64,000 nucleotides of DNA from Lactobacillus sp. CBA3606 (lineage in GTDB: Bacteria > Bacillota > Bacilli > Lactobacillales > Lactobacillaceae), in the NCBI RefSeq assembly GCF_002970935.1, contig NZ_CP027194.1:1364001-1428000 (forward strand), written 5' to 3'. Below, in pieces: positions 53,849 to 61,773 of this stretch. A program made the translations under genes and the position numbers. The number at the start of each line of letters is the position of its first letter. Positions within the stretch are counted from its first letter, which is position 1. The notes below the pieces were generated by a model. The model made no database searches, was not told the DNA's origin, and saw only the letters and a list, made by a program, of their open reading frames with translations.

Positions 53849-54400
53849 ATGAAGAATATTTTAGCTGGTCCACGCATCGTTTTAGCGGTACCACAACCTG
53901 AAGACTTTGATGAAATTAGCGATTGGTACACTGCTGGTAGCTTTGGCCGTAACCTAGACACCTTACCGGCCCGACCACTATCAGGTGAAGAACTTGAACA
54001 AACCTATCGTAATCTTAGTCGCGATACCGAATTCTACTTCCACATTCGTACCGCTGACGATGATCGCTTACTAGGCTTTGTCACGCTGTTCAACATTGAA
54101 TGGAATAATCAAATCGGACAATTAGCCATTGCGATTGGTGACCCAACTGATCGTGGTCAAGGTTATGGGACGGAAGCCTTAAACCTCATGCTTAATTATG
54201 GTTTTAATGAATTAAACTTATATAAAGTTCGTTTGGACGTTATTGCAACTAACCAAGCAGCCATCGCGGTTTATCAAAATAGTGGCTTTGAATTTGAAGG
54301 CACGAATAAGCTCGCCGTCAAGCGTGACGGGCAACGCCATGACTTATATAACATGGGCTTATTTGCCGCTGATTTTCAACCCCGCATCAACCTGGATTAA
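53849..54400 (+). CDS. GNAT-family N-acetyltransferase (RimJ/RimL-like)
   Basis: 183 residues from the ATG at 53849, after GTGAGGGA. Starts GPRIVLAVPQPEDFDEISDWY, typical of Acetyltransf_3, with the acetyl-CoA loop DRGQGYGTEALNLMLNYGFNELNLYKVRLDVIATNQAAIAVYQNSGFEFEG. These enzymes acetylate protein N-termini, polyamines or other amines. The upstream 13 in-frame codons are not family-like. Target unknown. The sRNA-A promoter begins 18 bases after its stop. Confidence 0.88.
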   Translation: MKNILAGPRIVLAVPQPEDFDEISDWYTAGSFGRNLDTLPARPLSGEELEQTYRNLSRDTEFYFHIRTADDDRLLGFVTLFNIEWNNQIGQLAIAIGDPTDRGQGYGTEALNLMLNYGFNELNLYKVRLDVIATNQAAIAVYQNSGFEFEGTNKLAVKRDGQRHDLYNMGLFAADFQPRINLD

Positions 54401-54417
54401 ACAATCAGCGCAATTAG

Positions 54418-54446
54418 TTGCAGTCAATATGGTTTGCAATTATAAT
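54418..54446 (+). promoter_or_regulatory. Promoter of sRNA-A
   Basis: TTGCAG (54418-54423), 17-bp spacing, TATAAT (54441-54446). A second TATAAT at 54511-54516 could start a shorter RNA. Confidence 0.65.
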
Positions 54447-54452
54447 AGTCGC

Positions 54453-54657
54453 AGATTGATAGAAAAGACTTTGTCGCTATCAATCATTAATATTCTTTAG
54501 TCTTTTAGATTATAATAGGCATTGCTGCCATAATGTCGATTATTAATCATTTTCATTCATAGACTCCCCCAAGTCTTATGAATGGGGTGCATCAAAGCCC
54601 CCACTTTGATGTTGCCTACTCCTTGACCACTACATCCCTGATGTGGTGGCTTTTTTG
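54453..54657 (+). ncRNA. Candidate small RNA A, C-rich-loop family
   Basis: About 205 nt (or 135 nt from the second -10). 5' hairpin GATTGATAG (54454-54462)/CTATCAATC (54477-54485); its loop AAAAGACT (54463-54470) can pair with AGTCTTTT (54499-54506), a possible pseudoknot. Then two hairpins with identical loops CCCCCA: 54554-54584 and 54590-54611. A single-stranded CTACTCCTT follows, then the terminator stem CCACTACATC/GATGTGGTGG (54627-54649) and six T. No open reading frame fits. The exposed C-rich loops and ACTCCTT are complementary to Shine-Dalgarno sequences, so it probably pairs with mRNA starts. Confidence 0.65.
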
Positions 54658-54736
54658 TGTGTCCAATATGGGTTAACTTGGGTTGGTGCATGATCTATGC
54701 GTTTATAAATCGTTCACCAATTCAACCTAACTGAAA

Positions 54737-55159
54737 TTAATCCTCTTCGACCGGCGAATTCGACCGACGATCTTGTAACCACGTTTTAGCTTGGACCAAG
54801 ACCCAGGCAATGCCAGCGGTAAAAAGTAACAACATCAGCGTCGATAAAATAATAACCACGATAATTTGTAGCCCTTCGGCTTTCAAAACATCTAACTTCG
54901 TCGCCAATGCAACCCCAGACGGAATAAAAATCAAACTGATAATTTGCACGAAGAAGTTACTAACGCCTTCAACCTGTTCTAGTTTAACCAGCTTAAACGT
55001 TAATAGACCGTATAACATAATCATCCCGATTAAAGCTGGTGGCATGGGGAAGTCCGGCCAGAGCTGGGCCATTAGTTCTGAAATCAAACTACTTGCTAAT
55101 AAAATTGCGCCATAAATCATAATTTGTCTAATAAACGACCATTTGTGTTTAGGTTTCAT
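54737..55159 (-). CDS. lrgA: LrgA/CidA-family holin-like protein
   Basis: 140 residues, four hydrophobic segments: IMIYGAILLASSLISELM, FPMPPALIGMIMLYGLLTFKLVKLEQVEGVSNFFVQIISLIFIPSGVALATKLDVLK (LrgA/CidA core), and a final helix VVIILSTLMLLLFTAGIAWVLVQ. Family members act in murein hydrolase control or, with LrgB, in export of pyruvate or similar organic acids. It lies 12 bases after the lrgB-like gene. The order is lrgB then lrgA, the reverse of the usual one. Confidence 0.85.
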   Translation of the reverse strand: MKPKHKWSFIRQIMIYGAILLASSLISELMAQLWPDFPMPPALIGMIMLYGLLTFKLVKLEQVEGVSNFFVQIISLIFIPSGVALATKLDVLKAEGLQIIVVIILSTLMLLLFTAGIAWVLVQAKTWLQDRRSNSPVEED

Positions 55160-55171
55160 TAAAAGTCCTCC

Positions 55172-55900
55172 TTAACCGAGACCGACTAACCGGGCAAAGA
55201 CTGGTACCATAAAGTTAACTAGTATTCCAGCAATCACAAAGGCAATCGCGCCAGTTGCGCCAGCAGCCTCACTAACTTCAATCGCTTTAGTTGCGCCAAC
55301 TGCATTGCCAGCAATTCCAAACCCTAAGCCGGCACCTAACGGGTTCTTATGTAACTTGAACCAACGAATAAAGTGGTCACCTAAAGCATAAATCAAGACT
55401 GAGTTTAGAATAACCGCAAATGCCGCAATGGCTTGGTCACCACCAACTGATTCCGCAACTGGTAAGGCAATCGCCGTTGTTGCAGCCTGAACTAACATGG
55501 CACCTAAGGCTTCATCCGTCAGATTGAGTGCGCGGGATACCCCATAAATTCCGAATAACGAGAACAATAGTCCTAAAAATAACGCTATTAAAATCACATC
55601 CCAATGCTTCTTAAAAATATCATTACGTTTATATAGAGGGACCGCAAATGAAACGGTGGCAGGCGCAACTAGCCAAAATAGCCAATCGCCGCCAATTTGA
55701 TAAGCCTGATAAACTTTGTGCAGCGGTGCTTGCAGGGCTGACGCAATCAATACCAGTAAACCAATCCCGAGTAACATTCCAAAGAACAATGGCTGGAATA
55801 AGACAAATCGATTCGTTTTATGATACAAATACTCGCCAATCCCATAAACTAACACGGTCAAACCGATGCCAAAGAATGGATTATTGAGAAGATAATTCAA
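55172..55900 (-). CDS. lrgB: LrgB/CidB-family membrane protein
   Basis: 242 residues with about six membrane segments. FSLFGIYGVSRALNLTDEALGAMLVQAATTAIALPVAESVGGDQAIAAFAVILNSVLIYALGDHF contains the conserved T-T-x-x-A-x-P LrgB core, followed by LHKNPLGAGLGFGIAGNAVGATKAIEVSEAAGATGAIAFVIAGILVNF. Works with LrgA. The start TTG at 55900 has only a weak RBS (GTTGGA). Transcription from the TATAAT boxes near 56020-56030 must pass a leader peptide gene and a terminator, so attenuation is likely. Confidence 0.85.
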   Translation of the reverse strand: MNYLLNNPFFGIGLTVLVYGIGEYLYHKTNRFVLFQPLFFGMLLGIGLLVLIASALQAPLHKVYQAYQIGGDWLFWLVAPATVSFAVPLYKRNDIFKKHWDVILIALFLGLLFSLFGIYGVSRALNLTDEALGAMLVQAATTAIALPVAESVGGDQAIAAFAVILNSVLIYALGDHFIRWFKLHKNPLGAGLGFGIAGNAVGATKAIEVSEAAGATGAIAFVIAGILVNFMVPVFARLVGLG

Positions 55901-55918
55901 ATAAGTTCCAACTTTCTT

Positions 55919-55975
55919 TTAGGGGGTGAAAGTGACAAAAAAGCGCCCCACTCCGGGTCTAGTCATCATTTGCAT
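55919..55975 (-). CDS. Leader peptide ORF upstream of lrgB, 18 aa
   Basis: ATG at 55975, stop at 55919. The peptide, MQMMTRPGVGRFFVTFTP, lies across the terminator-like hairpin, so its translation would cover one arm. I see no strong Shine-Dalgarno upstream (AACCACC only). A leader peptide is the simplest reading, and its amino acid content gives no obvious sensor. Confidence 0.4.
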   Translation of the reverse strand: MQMMTRPGVGRFFVTFTP

Positions 55976-56000
55976 GGTGGTTAGGCTCAGAGCAGTGCGC
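55937..56000 (-). terminator. Attenuator-like terminator in the lrgB leader
   Basis: GAGCAGTGCGC (55990-56000) pairs with GCGCCCCACTC (55943-55953), with one mismatch and two G-U pairs; six T follow on the minus strand (55942-55937). It lies 37 bases before the lrgB start and 20-30 bases downstream of TATAAT boxes. Confidence 0.6.
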
Positions 56001-56075
56001 TAACACGACTCCAAATATTATATACTTATTATAGCAAGCTATAGATTTAATTAATAGTATTTAGCCTCCGGCGGT

Positions 56076-56915
56076 TTAATCAACCACTTGAAACATCAAC
56101 GCATAGGCACCGGTACCCGTATGCGTCGCAATAATCGGACTCGTTCGGGCAACTAATAAATCTGCTTGTGGCGCTACTTTTTGCATCAAAGCCTGTGGGG
56201 CCTGCGCCACTGTTTCAGCACCGACATACGAGATACCGGCGGATTCAACCCGGCTAACATCCGCTAATTCCGCTAAAATCTGCGTTTGTGCTTTAATTAG
56301 TGCTTTTTTTCCACGTCCCCGCGTATACAGTTTTAGCTTGCCTTCAACCAATTCAAACACAAACTTTAATTTGATTAAATTAGTCACGACCCCTGCAATT
56401 TTGGGAACTCGACCACCCTTGACTAGGTTATCTAAGGTATCCACAAACAGATAAACGTGCGTCTGTTGTCGAATGACCGCAATCTTAGCCAGAATTGCAT
56501 TCAAATCAGCGCCCGCATGCGCCATGCGCGCAGCAGTCAATACTTGAAAGGCCATCCCCCGATCAGCGGACTGCGTATCAATAACCGTCACCTGGCCGGC
56601 CGCCAGCTTAGCAGCTTGACGCGCAGCATTCACGGTCCCACTTAAGGTTTCAGTGAGATGCAGTGACAACACTTGACTCCCATCCGCAGTCAACGCATTG
56701 TAGCACGTTACAAAATCACCGATTGGCGGTTGGCTAGTCGTTGGTAATTTCGGATTGGTCGTCATTTCACGATCAAAGTCAGCTCGTGAAACCGTGGTAT
56801 CAGCCACCAAATCACCATTAAAGCCCACCAGCAACGAAACAATGTTAATATCATATTGGTCAATTTCGGCCGCGGTTAATTGGACCGATGAATCAGTGAC
56901 GATTTTAATTGTCAT
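56076..56915 (-). CDS. DegV family fatty-acid-binding protein
   Basis: 279 residues from the ATG at 56915 (MTIKIVTDSSVQLTA); the frame runs 39 codons further but only the inner start gives a normal DegV. Motifs: IVTDSS, TTSQPPIGDF, SLHLTETLSGTVNAARQAAKLA, VIDTQSADRGMAFQV, FVDTLDNLVKGGRVPKIAG. DegV/FakB-type proteins bind fatty acids and hand them to the FakA kinase. Several paralogues are usual in lactobacilli. Single gene here. Confidence 0.9.
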   Translation of the reverse strand: MTIKIVTDSSVQLTAAEIDQYDINIVSLLVGFNGDLVADTTVSRADFDREMTTNPKLPTTSQPPIGDFVTCYNALTADGSQVLSLHLTETLSGTVNAARQAAKLAAGQVTVIDTQSADRGMAFQVLTAARMAHAGADLNAILAKIAVIRQQTHVYLFVDTLDNLVKGGRVPKIAGVVTNLIKLKFVFELVEGKLKLYTRGRGKKALIKAQTQILAELADVSRVESAGISYVGAETVAQAPQALMQKVAPQADLLVARTSPIIATHTGTGAYALMFQVVD

Positions 56916-57369
56916 AACAAGAACCACGCTTTCAACTAAGTTGGTTGCAATTATAGCATTCACATTTTCGTCACCTTTATGAAAGCTTACTACGACTGCC
57001 TTTTGCGGCATTGGCGGTATTAAATCGGTCACGATGTAGTTATAAAGTTTGTAAAATTAGGCTAAGTCGCCATGACTAAGTTGTTTTTTCAAAATGAGAT
57101 CACGTTTTTAGCCTTTAGCCGTCACACTTTCTTCAAGGAACGTGGCTATACTATGTTTATGGTCATTGAGGAACTCCCCATTCCTTAACGACAGCCCTAA
57201 ATTAAATTCAATTACCTCCCCAAGTAATGAATTTGTGTGTGTGTAACAACCTAACTTAATTTACTTCCCTTTTCCACCGTATTCCCCGATACGGTGGTTT
57301 TTTGTGTCACCGCTGGGTTATTCCAAAAAGACATCCGCCATAATCCAGCAGATGTCTTTTAGCCTTATT
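56916..57369. other. Intergenic region holding the DegV promoter side and sRNA-B
   Basis: Besides sRNA-B (57159-57304), the section 56920-57140 holds only A/T-rich sequence in which I see no gene. Confidence 0.5.
57159..57304 (+). ncRNA. Candidate small RNA B, C-rich-loop family
   Basis: -10 TATACT at 57147-57152, -35 unclear. Hairpin TTGAGGAA/TTCCTTAA (57166-57188) with loop CTCCCCA; hairpin 57205-57233 with loop CTCCCCAA; single-stranded ACTTCCC; terminator CCACCGTAT (57274-57282)/ATACGGTGG (57289-57297), loop TCCCCG, and T-run. The terminator stem and loop are identical to those of sRNA-C. No ORF fits. About 145 nt. Confidence 0.65.
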
Positions 57370-59724
57370 TTACTTAACTTGCTTTAAAGCATCCTTCACG
57401 GCCTCTTTAATCGCGCGACTCGAAGCCGAAGCCCCGGAAATCGCATCAACATCGGTGGAATTCGCCGCAACCATTGCTTTTGGTAATTGATCAACCGCTA
57501 TTAAACCAACATCTTCGCTTTCATGATGTTGCATAACCTCTACCTTTTCTAGCTGATGATGCCGATAAGTGACGCGCACCACGACCTTGCCACCAAGCCC
57601 ACTATTGGAACTACCTAGATATTGATCAGTCCCTAAATCAATCTTAGTCGTCTGCTCAATAGCCACAATATCATTAATGCCATTAACATCATTGGCCCTA
57701 ACGTCATCAGCATCATCTTTAGCAGCTGCTGCATTTTCACCAGCTAGTTTTCCAAAGATGAGGCATTCAGCTAAGTTACCACCACCTTGATAGCAATTAG
57801 CCACAATCCCACCTAGTTCACCGGCACCAAACAAATGTGGAATGGGATTATTATTAATATCTAGAATTTGGGCCGCTTCATTGCGTTCTGGTCCGCCTTG
57901 CGTGTTTAAAACGTCATTAGCAACCGCAATGGCATAATAGGGGCCGTCATCAAAACAACGCATGCTTGCCGAATCTCGTCCAAATTCATAATCTTGACCT
58001 AAGCGCTTAAACTGATTAAAGCTTGCCACTGTACTTTCAAGCTTGGCAGTTGGCACAGCTAATTTTTCGGCTAATTGCGCTAGTGAAGCTGCCGAAACTA
58101 ACTTCTGCATGAATTCTGGATAAGGCAACTGACCCTTTTGTGCTAGTTCTTGCTTGAACTCATCGTATTGCGTTTGATCAAACACTAAATACGGATGCTG
58201 ATTTTTCATCGGAATTAACCAAGAACCATGCATCTTAATATGCCCATGACGATGTGGTGCATCCTCTGGAAAATAACGCGTCCCGTCATCAGCAATCACT
58301 AGAATACTGCCTTGCTTCAACTTAGGCCATTCTAGCTGACGACCACGTTCATTATCAGCTTCCTTAAAAGTTAATCCGGGCAGAATACCATGTGACTCAT
58401 AATTAGTCATATGCCACATCTTAGCGCCAACTGCTTGCGCCATTTTGATGCCATCACCACGATTGAATAAGGTCCCTAGTGGGGTTAATCGTTGACTGTG
58501 CAAATAGGTTTGAACTAGTTCTGGATTATTTTCAAACCCACCCATGGCTAAAACAACCCCATTTTTGGCATGCACATTGCACAATTGACCTTGCCGTTTA
58601 ATCTGGACACCACGAACAATTCCAGTACCAGGGTCTTGAATCAAAGATTGTGCCCGTGAGTCTAGCCAAACATCAATCTGATCGGCTCGGTCTAATACCT
58701 TTTGTCGCAGGAGTTTCCATAAACCAGCATCTTTATCACGCTTATGGACTAGTGCAAAATCAACGGTTTGACTTCCCTTTAGTTCTGGATATTCGGCCAT
58801 CGTTTTTTTTATTGCGACAGCATCCCCAGGTTTAATATCGTGTTTCCAGCTAACTGCCGGAATGCCCAAGTATTGCTTGAAATACTCGGGCATTTGATGC
58901 ATCCCCGATAAATAAGCCTGTAATGTCTTTTCTGGCATCGCAAACGGCGCATTTAACGCATGATAATAATCAGTTAAATCAGTCAAGCTGTCACCCATTA
59001 CGACGTGTTGCGCTGAATAACGGGTATTACCACCTTCACGCCCATATGGCGCCGCCTCAACTACCAACACATGCGCGCCATTATCGGCTGCAAACCGGGC
59101 TGCAGAGGCCCCAGCCCCGCCAAATCCTAATACAATCACATCATAATTTCCTTGCCACTTAACGGTTAAAGCCGGGCCGTTAATTTGAGATTTTACGAGT
59201 TGTGTAAAATTGGCAAAACACCTTTCCAAAAAATTAACCGTATGTGGATCAACTAAACTGCCTTGTTCATTAAACGCCTTTGGTGCAAAGCTTAACATGA
59301 ATTCATTACCGGGCAGTACAGTTGCCCCAACTCCTGGTGCATTCAAAATCAACCGTAATTCATCTTGTGCGCGCGAGGTGCCTTGAATCCCCAATGAAGT
59401 TCCCACAATCATGAGTGGCTTCCCCACAAATGGGTGGACACGGTATGATAACCATTCAATCACACTTTTAAGTGCTGCCGGCACGGCATGGTCATATTCT
59501 GGAACACCAATGATGACACCATCGGCTACTTGAATTTGATCAGCTAACGTTTTTACTGACGCTGGTAATTCAACAGTTGCATTACATTCTTTAAACAATG
59601 GTATTTGATCAATCTCTGCAATCTGCATCGTGACATTTTCACTAAAGTGCTGCTTCATATACTGTAATAAGTCTCGATTATAAGATTTTTCAGCATTGGT
59701 CCCAACGATTGCAACTAATTTCAT
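57370..59724 (-). CDS. Three-domain flavoprotein: FMN reductase, fumarate-reductase-type FAD domain, FMN-binding domain
   Basis: 784 residues. Residues 1-180 form an NADPH-dependent FMN reductase (GTNAEKSYNRDLLQYM, VIIGVPEYDHAVPAALKSVIEWLSY). Residues about 190-670 are a FAD_binding_2 (flavocytochrome c/fumarate or urocanate reductase) domain with the dinucleotide loop VIVLGFGGAGASAARFAADNGAHVLVVEAAPYGREGGNTRYS and NTQGGPERNEAAQ. The last 85 residues form an FMN_bind domain with VDAISGASASS, in the place where ApbE links FMN to Thr or Ser; here the residue is Ser. A fused NAD(P)H:acceptor reductase is the likely role; acceptor may be fumarate or an acrylate. No signal peptide, so cytosolic. 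A Rex-like sequence lies at 59770-59787. Confidence 0.85.
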   Translation of the reverse strand: MKLVAIVGTNAEKSYNRDLLQYMKQHFSENVTMQIAEIDQIPLFKECNATVELPASVKTLADQIQVADGVIIGVPEYDHAVPAALKSVIEWLSYRVHPFVGKPLMIVGTSLGIQGTSRAQDELRLILNAPGVGATVLPGNEFMLSFAPKAFNEQGSLVDPHTVNFLERCFANFTQLVKSQINGPALTVKWQGNYDVIVLGFGGAGASAARFAADNGAHVLVVEAAPYGREGGNTRYSAQHVVMGDSLTDLTDYYHALNAPFAMPEKTLQAYLSGMHQMPEYFKQYLGIPAVSWKHDIKPGDAVAIKKTMAEYPELKGSQTVDFALVHKRDKDAGLWKLLRQKVLDRADQIDVWLDSRAQSLIQDPGTGIVRGVQIKRQGQLCNVHAKNGVVLAMGGFENNPELVQTYLHSQRLTPLGTLFNRGDGIKMAQAVGAKMWHMTNYESHGILPGLTFKEADNERGRQLEWPKLKQGSILVIADDGTRYFPEDAPHRHGHIKMHGSWLIPMKNQHPYLVFDQTQYDEFKQELAQKGQLPYPEFMQKLVSAASLAQLAEKLAVPTAKLESTVASFNQFKRLGQDYEFGRDSASMRCFDDGPYYAIAVANDVLNTQGGPERNEAAQILDINNNPIPHLFGAGELGGIVANCYQGGGNLAECLIFGKLAGENAAAAKDDADDVRANDVNGINDIVAIEQTTKIDLGTDQYLGSSNSGLGGKVVVRVTYRHHQLEKVEVMQHHESEDVGLIAVDQLPKAMVAANSTDVDAISGASASSRAIKEAVKDALKQVK

Positions 59725-59769
59725 AACTAACAGTCCCTTTTATTTTTAATTGTGAAAATTCAAAAAGTA

Positions 59770-59787
59770 TCGTGTGGTTGTTCACAA
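59770..59787 (-). promoter_or_regulatory. Rex-like sequence upstream of the flavoprotein gene
   Basis: TCGTG-N8-TTCACAA resembles the Rex operator TTGTGAA-N4-TTCACAA; the right half is perfect, the left half has two mismatches. It lies in the spacer of a weak minus-strand promoter. Confidence 0.3.
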
Positions 59788-60107
59788 GGCCAATATACGC
59801 ACTTTTAAAAAAAAGACAATGTTAGCATTCAGAAAAATCAGCTGGAAGCCTGCTATCATCGGCTAAACGGCGTACTACTTTTTATATTTAGCCAATAATT
59901 AGGCTAGGTCGCACTCATTTTTGCCGAAAAAATAGTTTGACTTTCATAAATAAAATTAATGATTATCACTTTAAAATCTGCTGATAGCCTAGTTATTTCA
60001 TCCACTGATTGACTTGTTAGTCGTGTTTGCTCTGATACAATTCCCTACAGTGGTACCTTTTAAGGCGCTATTTAACCTATTCGTGTCATTCGCTAAAAAA
60101 TAGCACG

Positions 60108-60135
60108 TTGACAATTCAAAAATAAAAGTTATGCT
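60108..60135 (+). promoter_or_regulatory. Promoter of the DASS carrier gene
   Basis: TTGACA (60108-60113), 16-bp spacing, TATGCT (60130-60135); the leader to the ATG is about 130 nt. Confidence 0.65.
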
Positions 60136-60271
60136 ACGGATGAAGATTTAGGAAGTTACTAGTTTAACTAATCATGTGATGTTTTTTTCAATGGTGATGG
60201 TTGCACCATTGATAGTCACGCCTATCATCATCTTTTTTGCAATCAGTGAATCATATAAAGGGGTACCCATT

Positions 60272-61687
60272 ATGACTAATAAAATTAATTGGAAAGCTTT
60301 TATTTTACCCTTAGTACTGGGGATTGGACTTTGGTTACTCACACCAGTTAAGCCTGCAGCGATTAGTCCAACTGCCTGGCATCTATTCGCTATCTTCGTT
60401 GCTACTATCATTGCCTGTGTGACTAAACCGTTACCAATGATGGCGACCACCTTAATCGGTATCACGGTCGCCACGCTAACTGGCATTTTCACTATGGACG
60501 AGGTCACCGCCGGATTTGGCAATTCCACCGCTTGGATGGTTGCCATGTGTATGTTTATGGCAGCTGGCTTTATTAAGTCCGGCTTAGGCAAAAGAATTGC
60601 TTACTTATTTGTCAAATTATTTGGTAAACACACTTTAGGGTTAGCCTATGCTTTGTCTGCGGTCGATACCGTCTTAGCAATTGGTATCCCCAGCAATAAT
60701 GCTCGGGTCAACGGCATTATGTATCCGATTATTGATAACCTTTCTCATGAAATGGGTTCCGATCCCAAGCAAGGAACGCAACGTAAATTAGGGTCATTTC
60801 TAATTTTTAACGAATATGAAATTAATAACGTTACTTCTGGGCTATTTTTAACCGGCTTAGCAGGCAACATGGTGGCCTTAGGACTGGCAAAAACCCAAGG
60901 CATCACAATTTCTTGGTTGCAGTGGTTTACTGCGGCCAGTGTACCAGGACTGATTTCACTATTGGTCATTCCTTTCATCCTATATAAAGTTTATCCGCCT
61001 GAGATTAAAGCAACCCCGAATGCACGTGTTTGGGCAGATAAACGCCTTAATGAACTTGGCAAAATGGCCATCAGTGAAAAAATCATGTTACTCACTTTCT
61101 TACTTGCGATTATTTTATGGTTGGTCGGCACAAGTATCGGTATCGATGCGACGACAGTTAGCTTTATTGCCGTAGTCATCTTGTTACTTACTGGGGTCAT
61201 CACAACTAAAGACCTATTAAATGAAAGTTTCGCCTGGAATATTCTAGTTTGGCTATCCATCATTATGTTGATGTCAAAAAAATTAATGACGCTCGGCTTC
61301 TTCCCTTGGTTCTCAAGTACATTAGGCCATTCACTCCATGGCATGAATTGGATTCTAGTTCTAATTATTTTATTCTTGGCTTACTTCTATTTACATTACA
61401 TGTTTCCCAGTGTTTCAACCCAGATTTCAGCCCTCTATGCTGGTTTTCTTTCAGTAGCCATTGGTGCTGGCGTCCCCACTACTTTGGCTGCCCTAATGTT
61501 AGCCTTTTGTGGTTCTATCTATTTATCAACAACACCATACTCTGCTGGCCCGGCAGCCTTGCTTTCCGGTACCGGCTATGTGACCAATAAAGAATGGTGG
61601 CAATTAAGTGCACTCATCGGACTTGTCTTCAATATCATTTGGCTGGGAGGCGGCCTACTGTGGACTAAGGTGCTTGGCCTTTGGTGA
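60272..61687 (+). CDS. DASS-family anion (di/tricarboxylate) transporter
   Basis: 471 residues from the ATG at 60272, about 9 bases after AAAGGGG; the frame upstream to 60176 has no RBS and lies in the leader. About 12 membrane segments; the SNT-like motif IGIPSNNARVNGIMYPI and the C-terminal VGAGVPTTLAALMLAFCGSIYLSTTPYSAGPAALLSGTGY are DASS (CitT/2-oxoglutarate-malate) signatures. It could supply fumarate, malate or a related acid to the flavoprotein reductase encoded divergently; that pairing is inference. Confidence 0.88.
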   Translation: MTNKINWKAFILPLVLGIGLWLLTPVKPAAISPTAWHLFAIFVATIIACVTKPLPMMATTLIGITVATLTGIFTMDEVTAGFGNSTAWMVAMCMFMAAGFIKSGLGKRIAYLFVKLFGKHTLGLAYALSAVDTVLAIGIPSNNARVNGIMYPIIDNLSHEMGSDPKQGTQRKLGSFLIFNEYEINNVTSGLFLTGLAGNMVALGLAKTQGITISWLQWFTAASVPGLISLLVIPFILYKVYPPEIKATPNARVWADKRLNELGKMAISEKIMLLTFLLAIILWLVGTSIGIDATTVSFIAVVILLLTGVITTKDLLNESFAWNILVWLSIIMLMSKKLMTLGFFPWFSSTLGHSLHGMNWILVLIILFLAYFYLHYMFPSVSTQISALYAGFLSVAIGAGVPTTLAALMLAFCGSIYLSTTPYSAGPAALLSGTGYVTNKEWWQLSALIGLVFNIIWLGGGLLWTKVLGLW

Positions 61688-61726
61688 GCCCTACCATTAT
61701 TTAAAAATCACGTTGCCAGCTCTAAT

Positions 61727-61759
61727 TAAACTAATTTACGTTATACTTAAATTAGTTTA
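61727..61759 (+). promoter_or_regulatory. Perfect inverted repeat around the -10 box of the LysR gene
   Basis: TAAACTAATTT (61727-61737) and AAATTAGTTTA (61749-61759), 11-bp arms, flank TATACT (61742-61747). Likely autoregulatory operator. Confidence 0.55.
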
Positions 61760-61773
61760 AAGGGAGGCTTTTT

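Larger units (their letters stand above)
54401..54736. other. Intergenic region occupied by sRNA-A
   Basis: Besides sRNA-A and its promoter and terminator, the last 80 bases before the lrgA-like stop show nothing I can name. Confidence 0.5.
59725..60271. other. Divergent intergenic region between the flavoprotein and DASS carrier genes
   Basis: The 547 bases hold the Rex-like sequence, promoters on both sides, and a hairpin in the carrier leader (TCAATGGTG 60188-60196 / CACCATTGA 60204-60212). Between 59800 and 60100 nothing else is clear. Confidence 0.5.

Noticed and set aside
60172-60591. 139-codon ORF antisense to the start of the DASS carrier
   Set aside because: Mirror of the transporter coding frame and its leader; no RBS.
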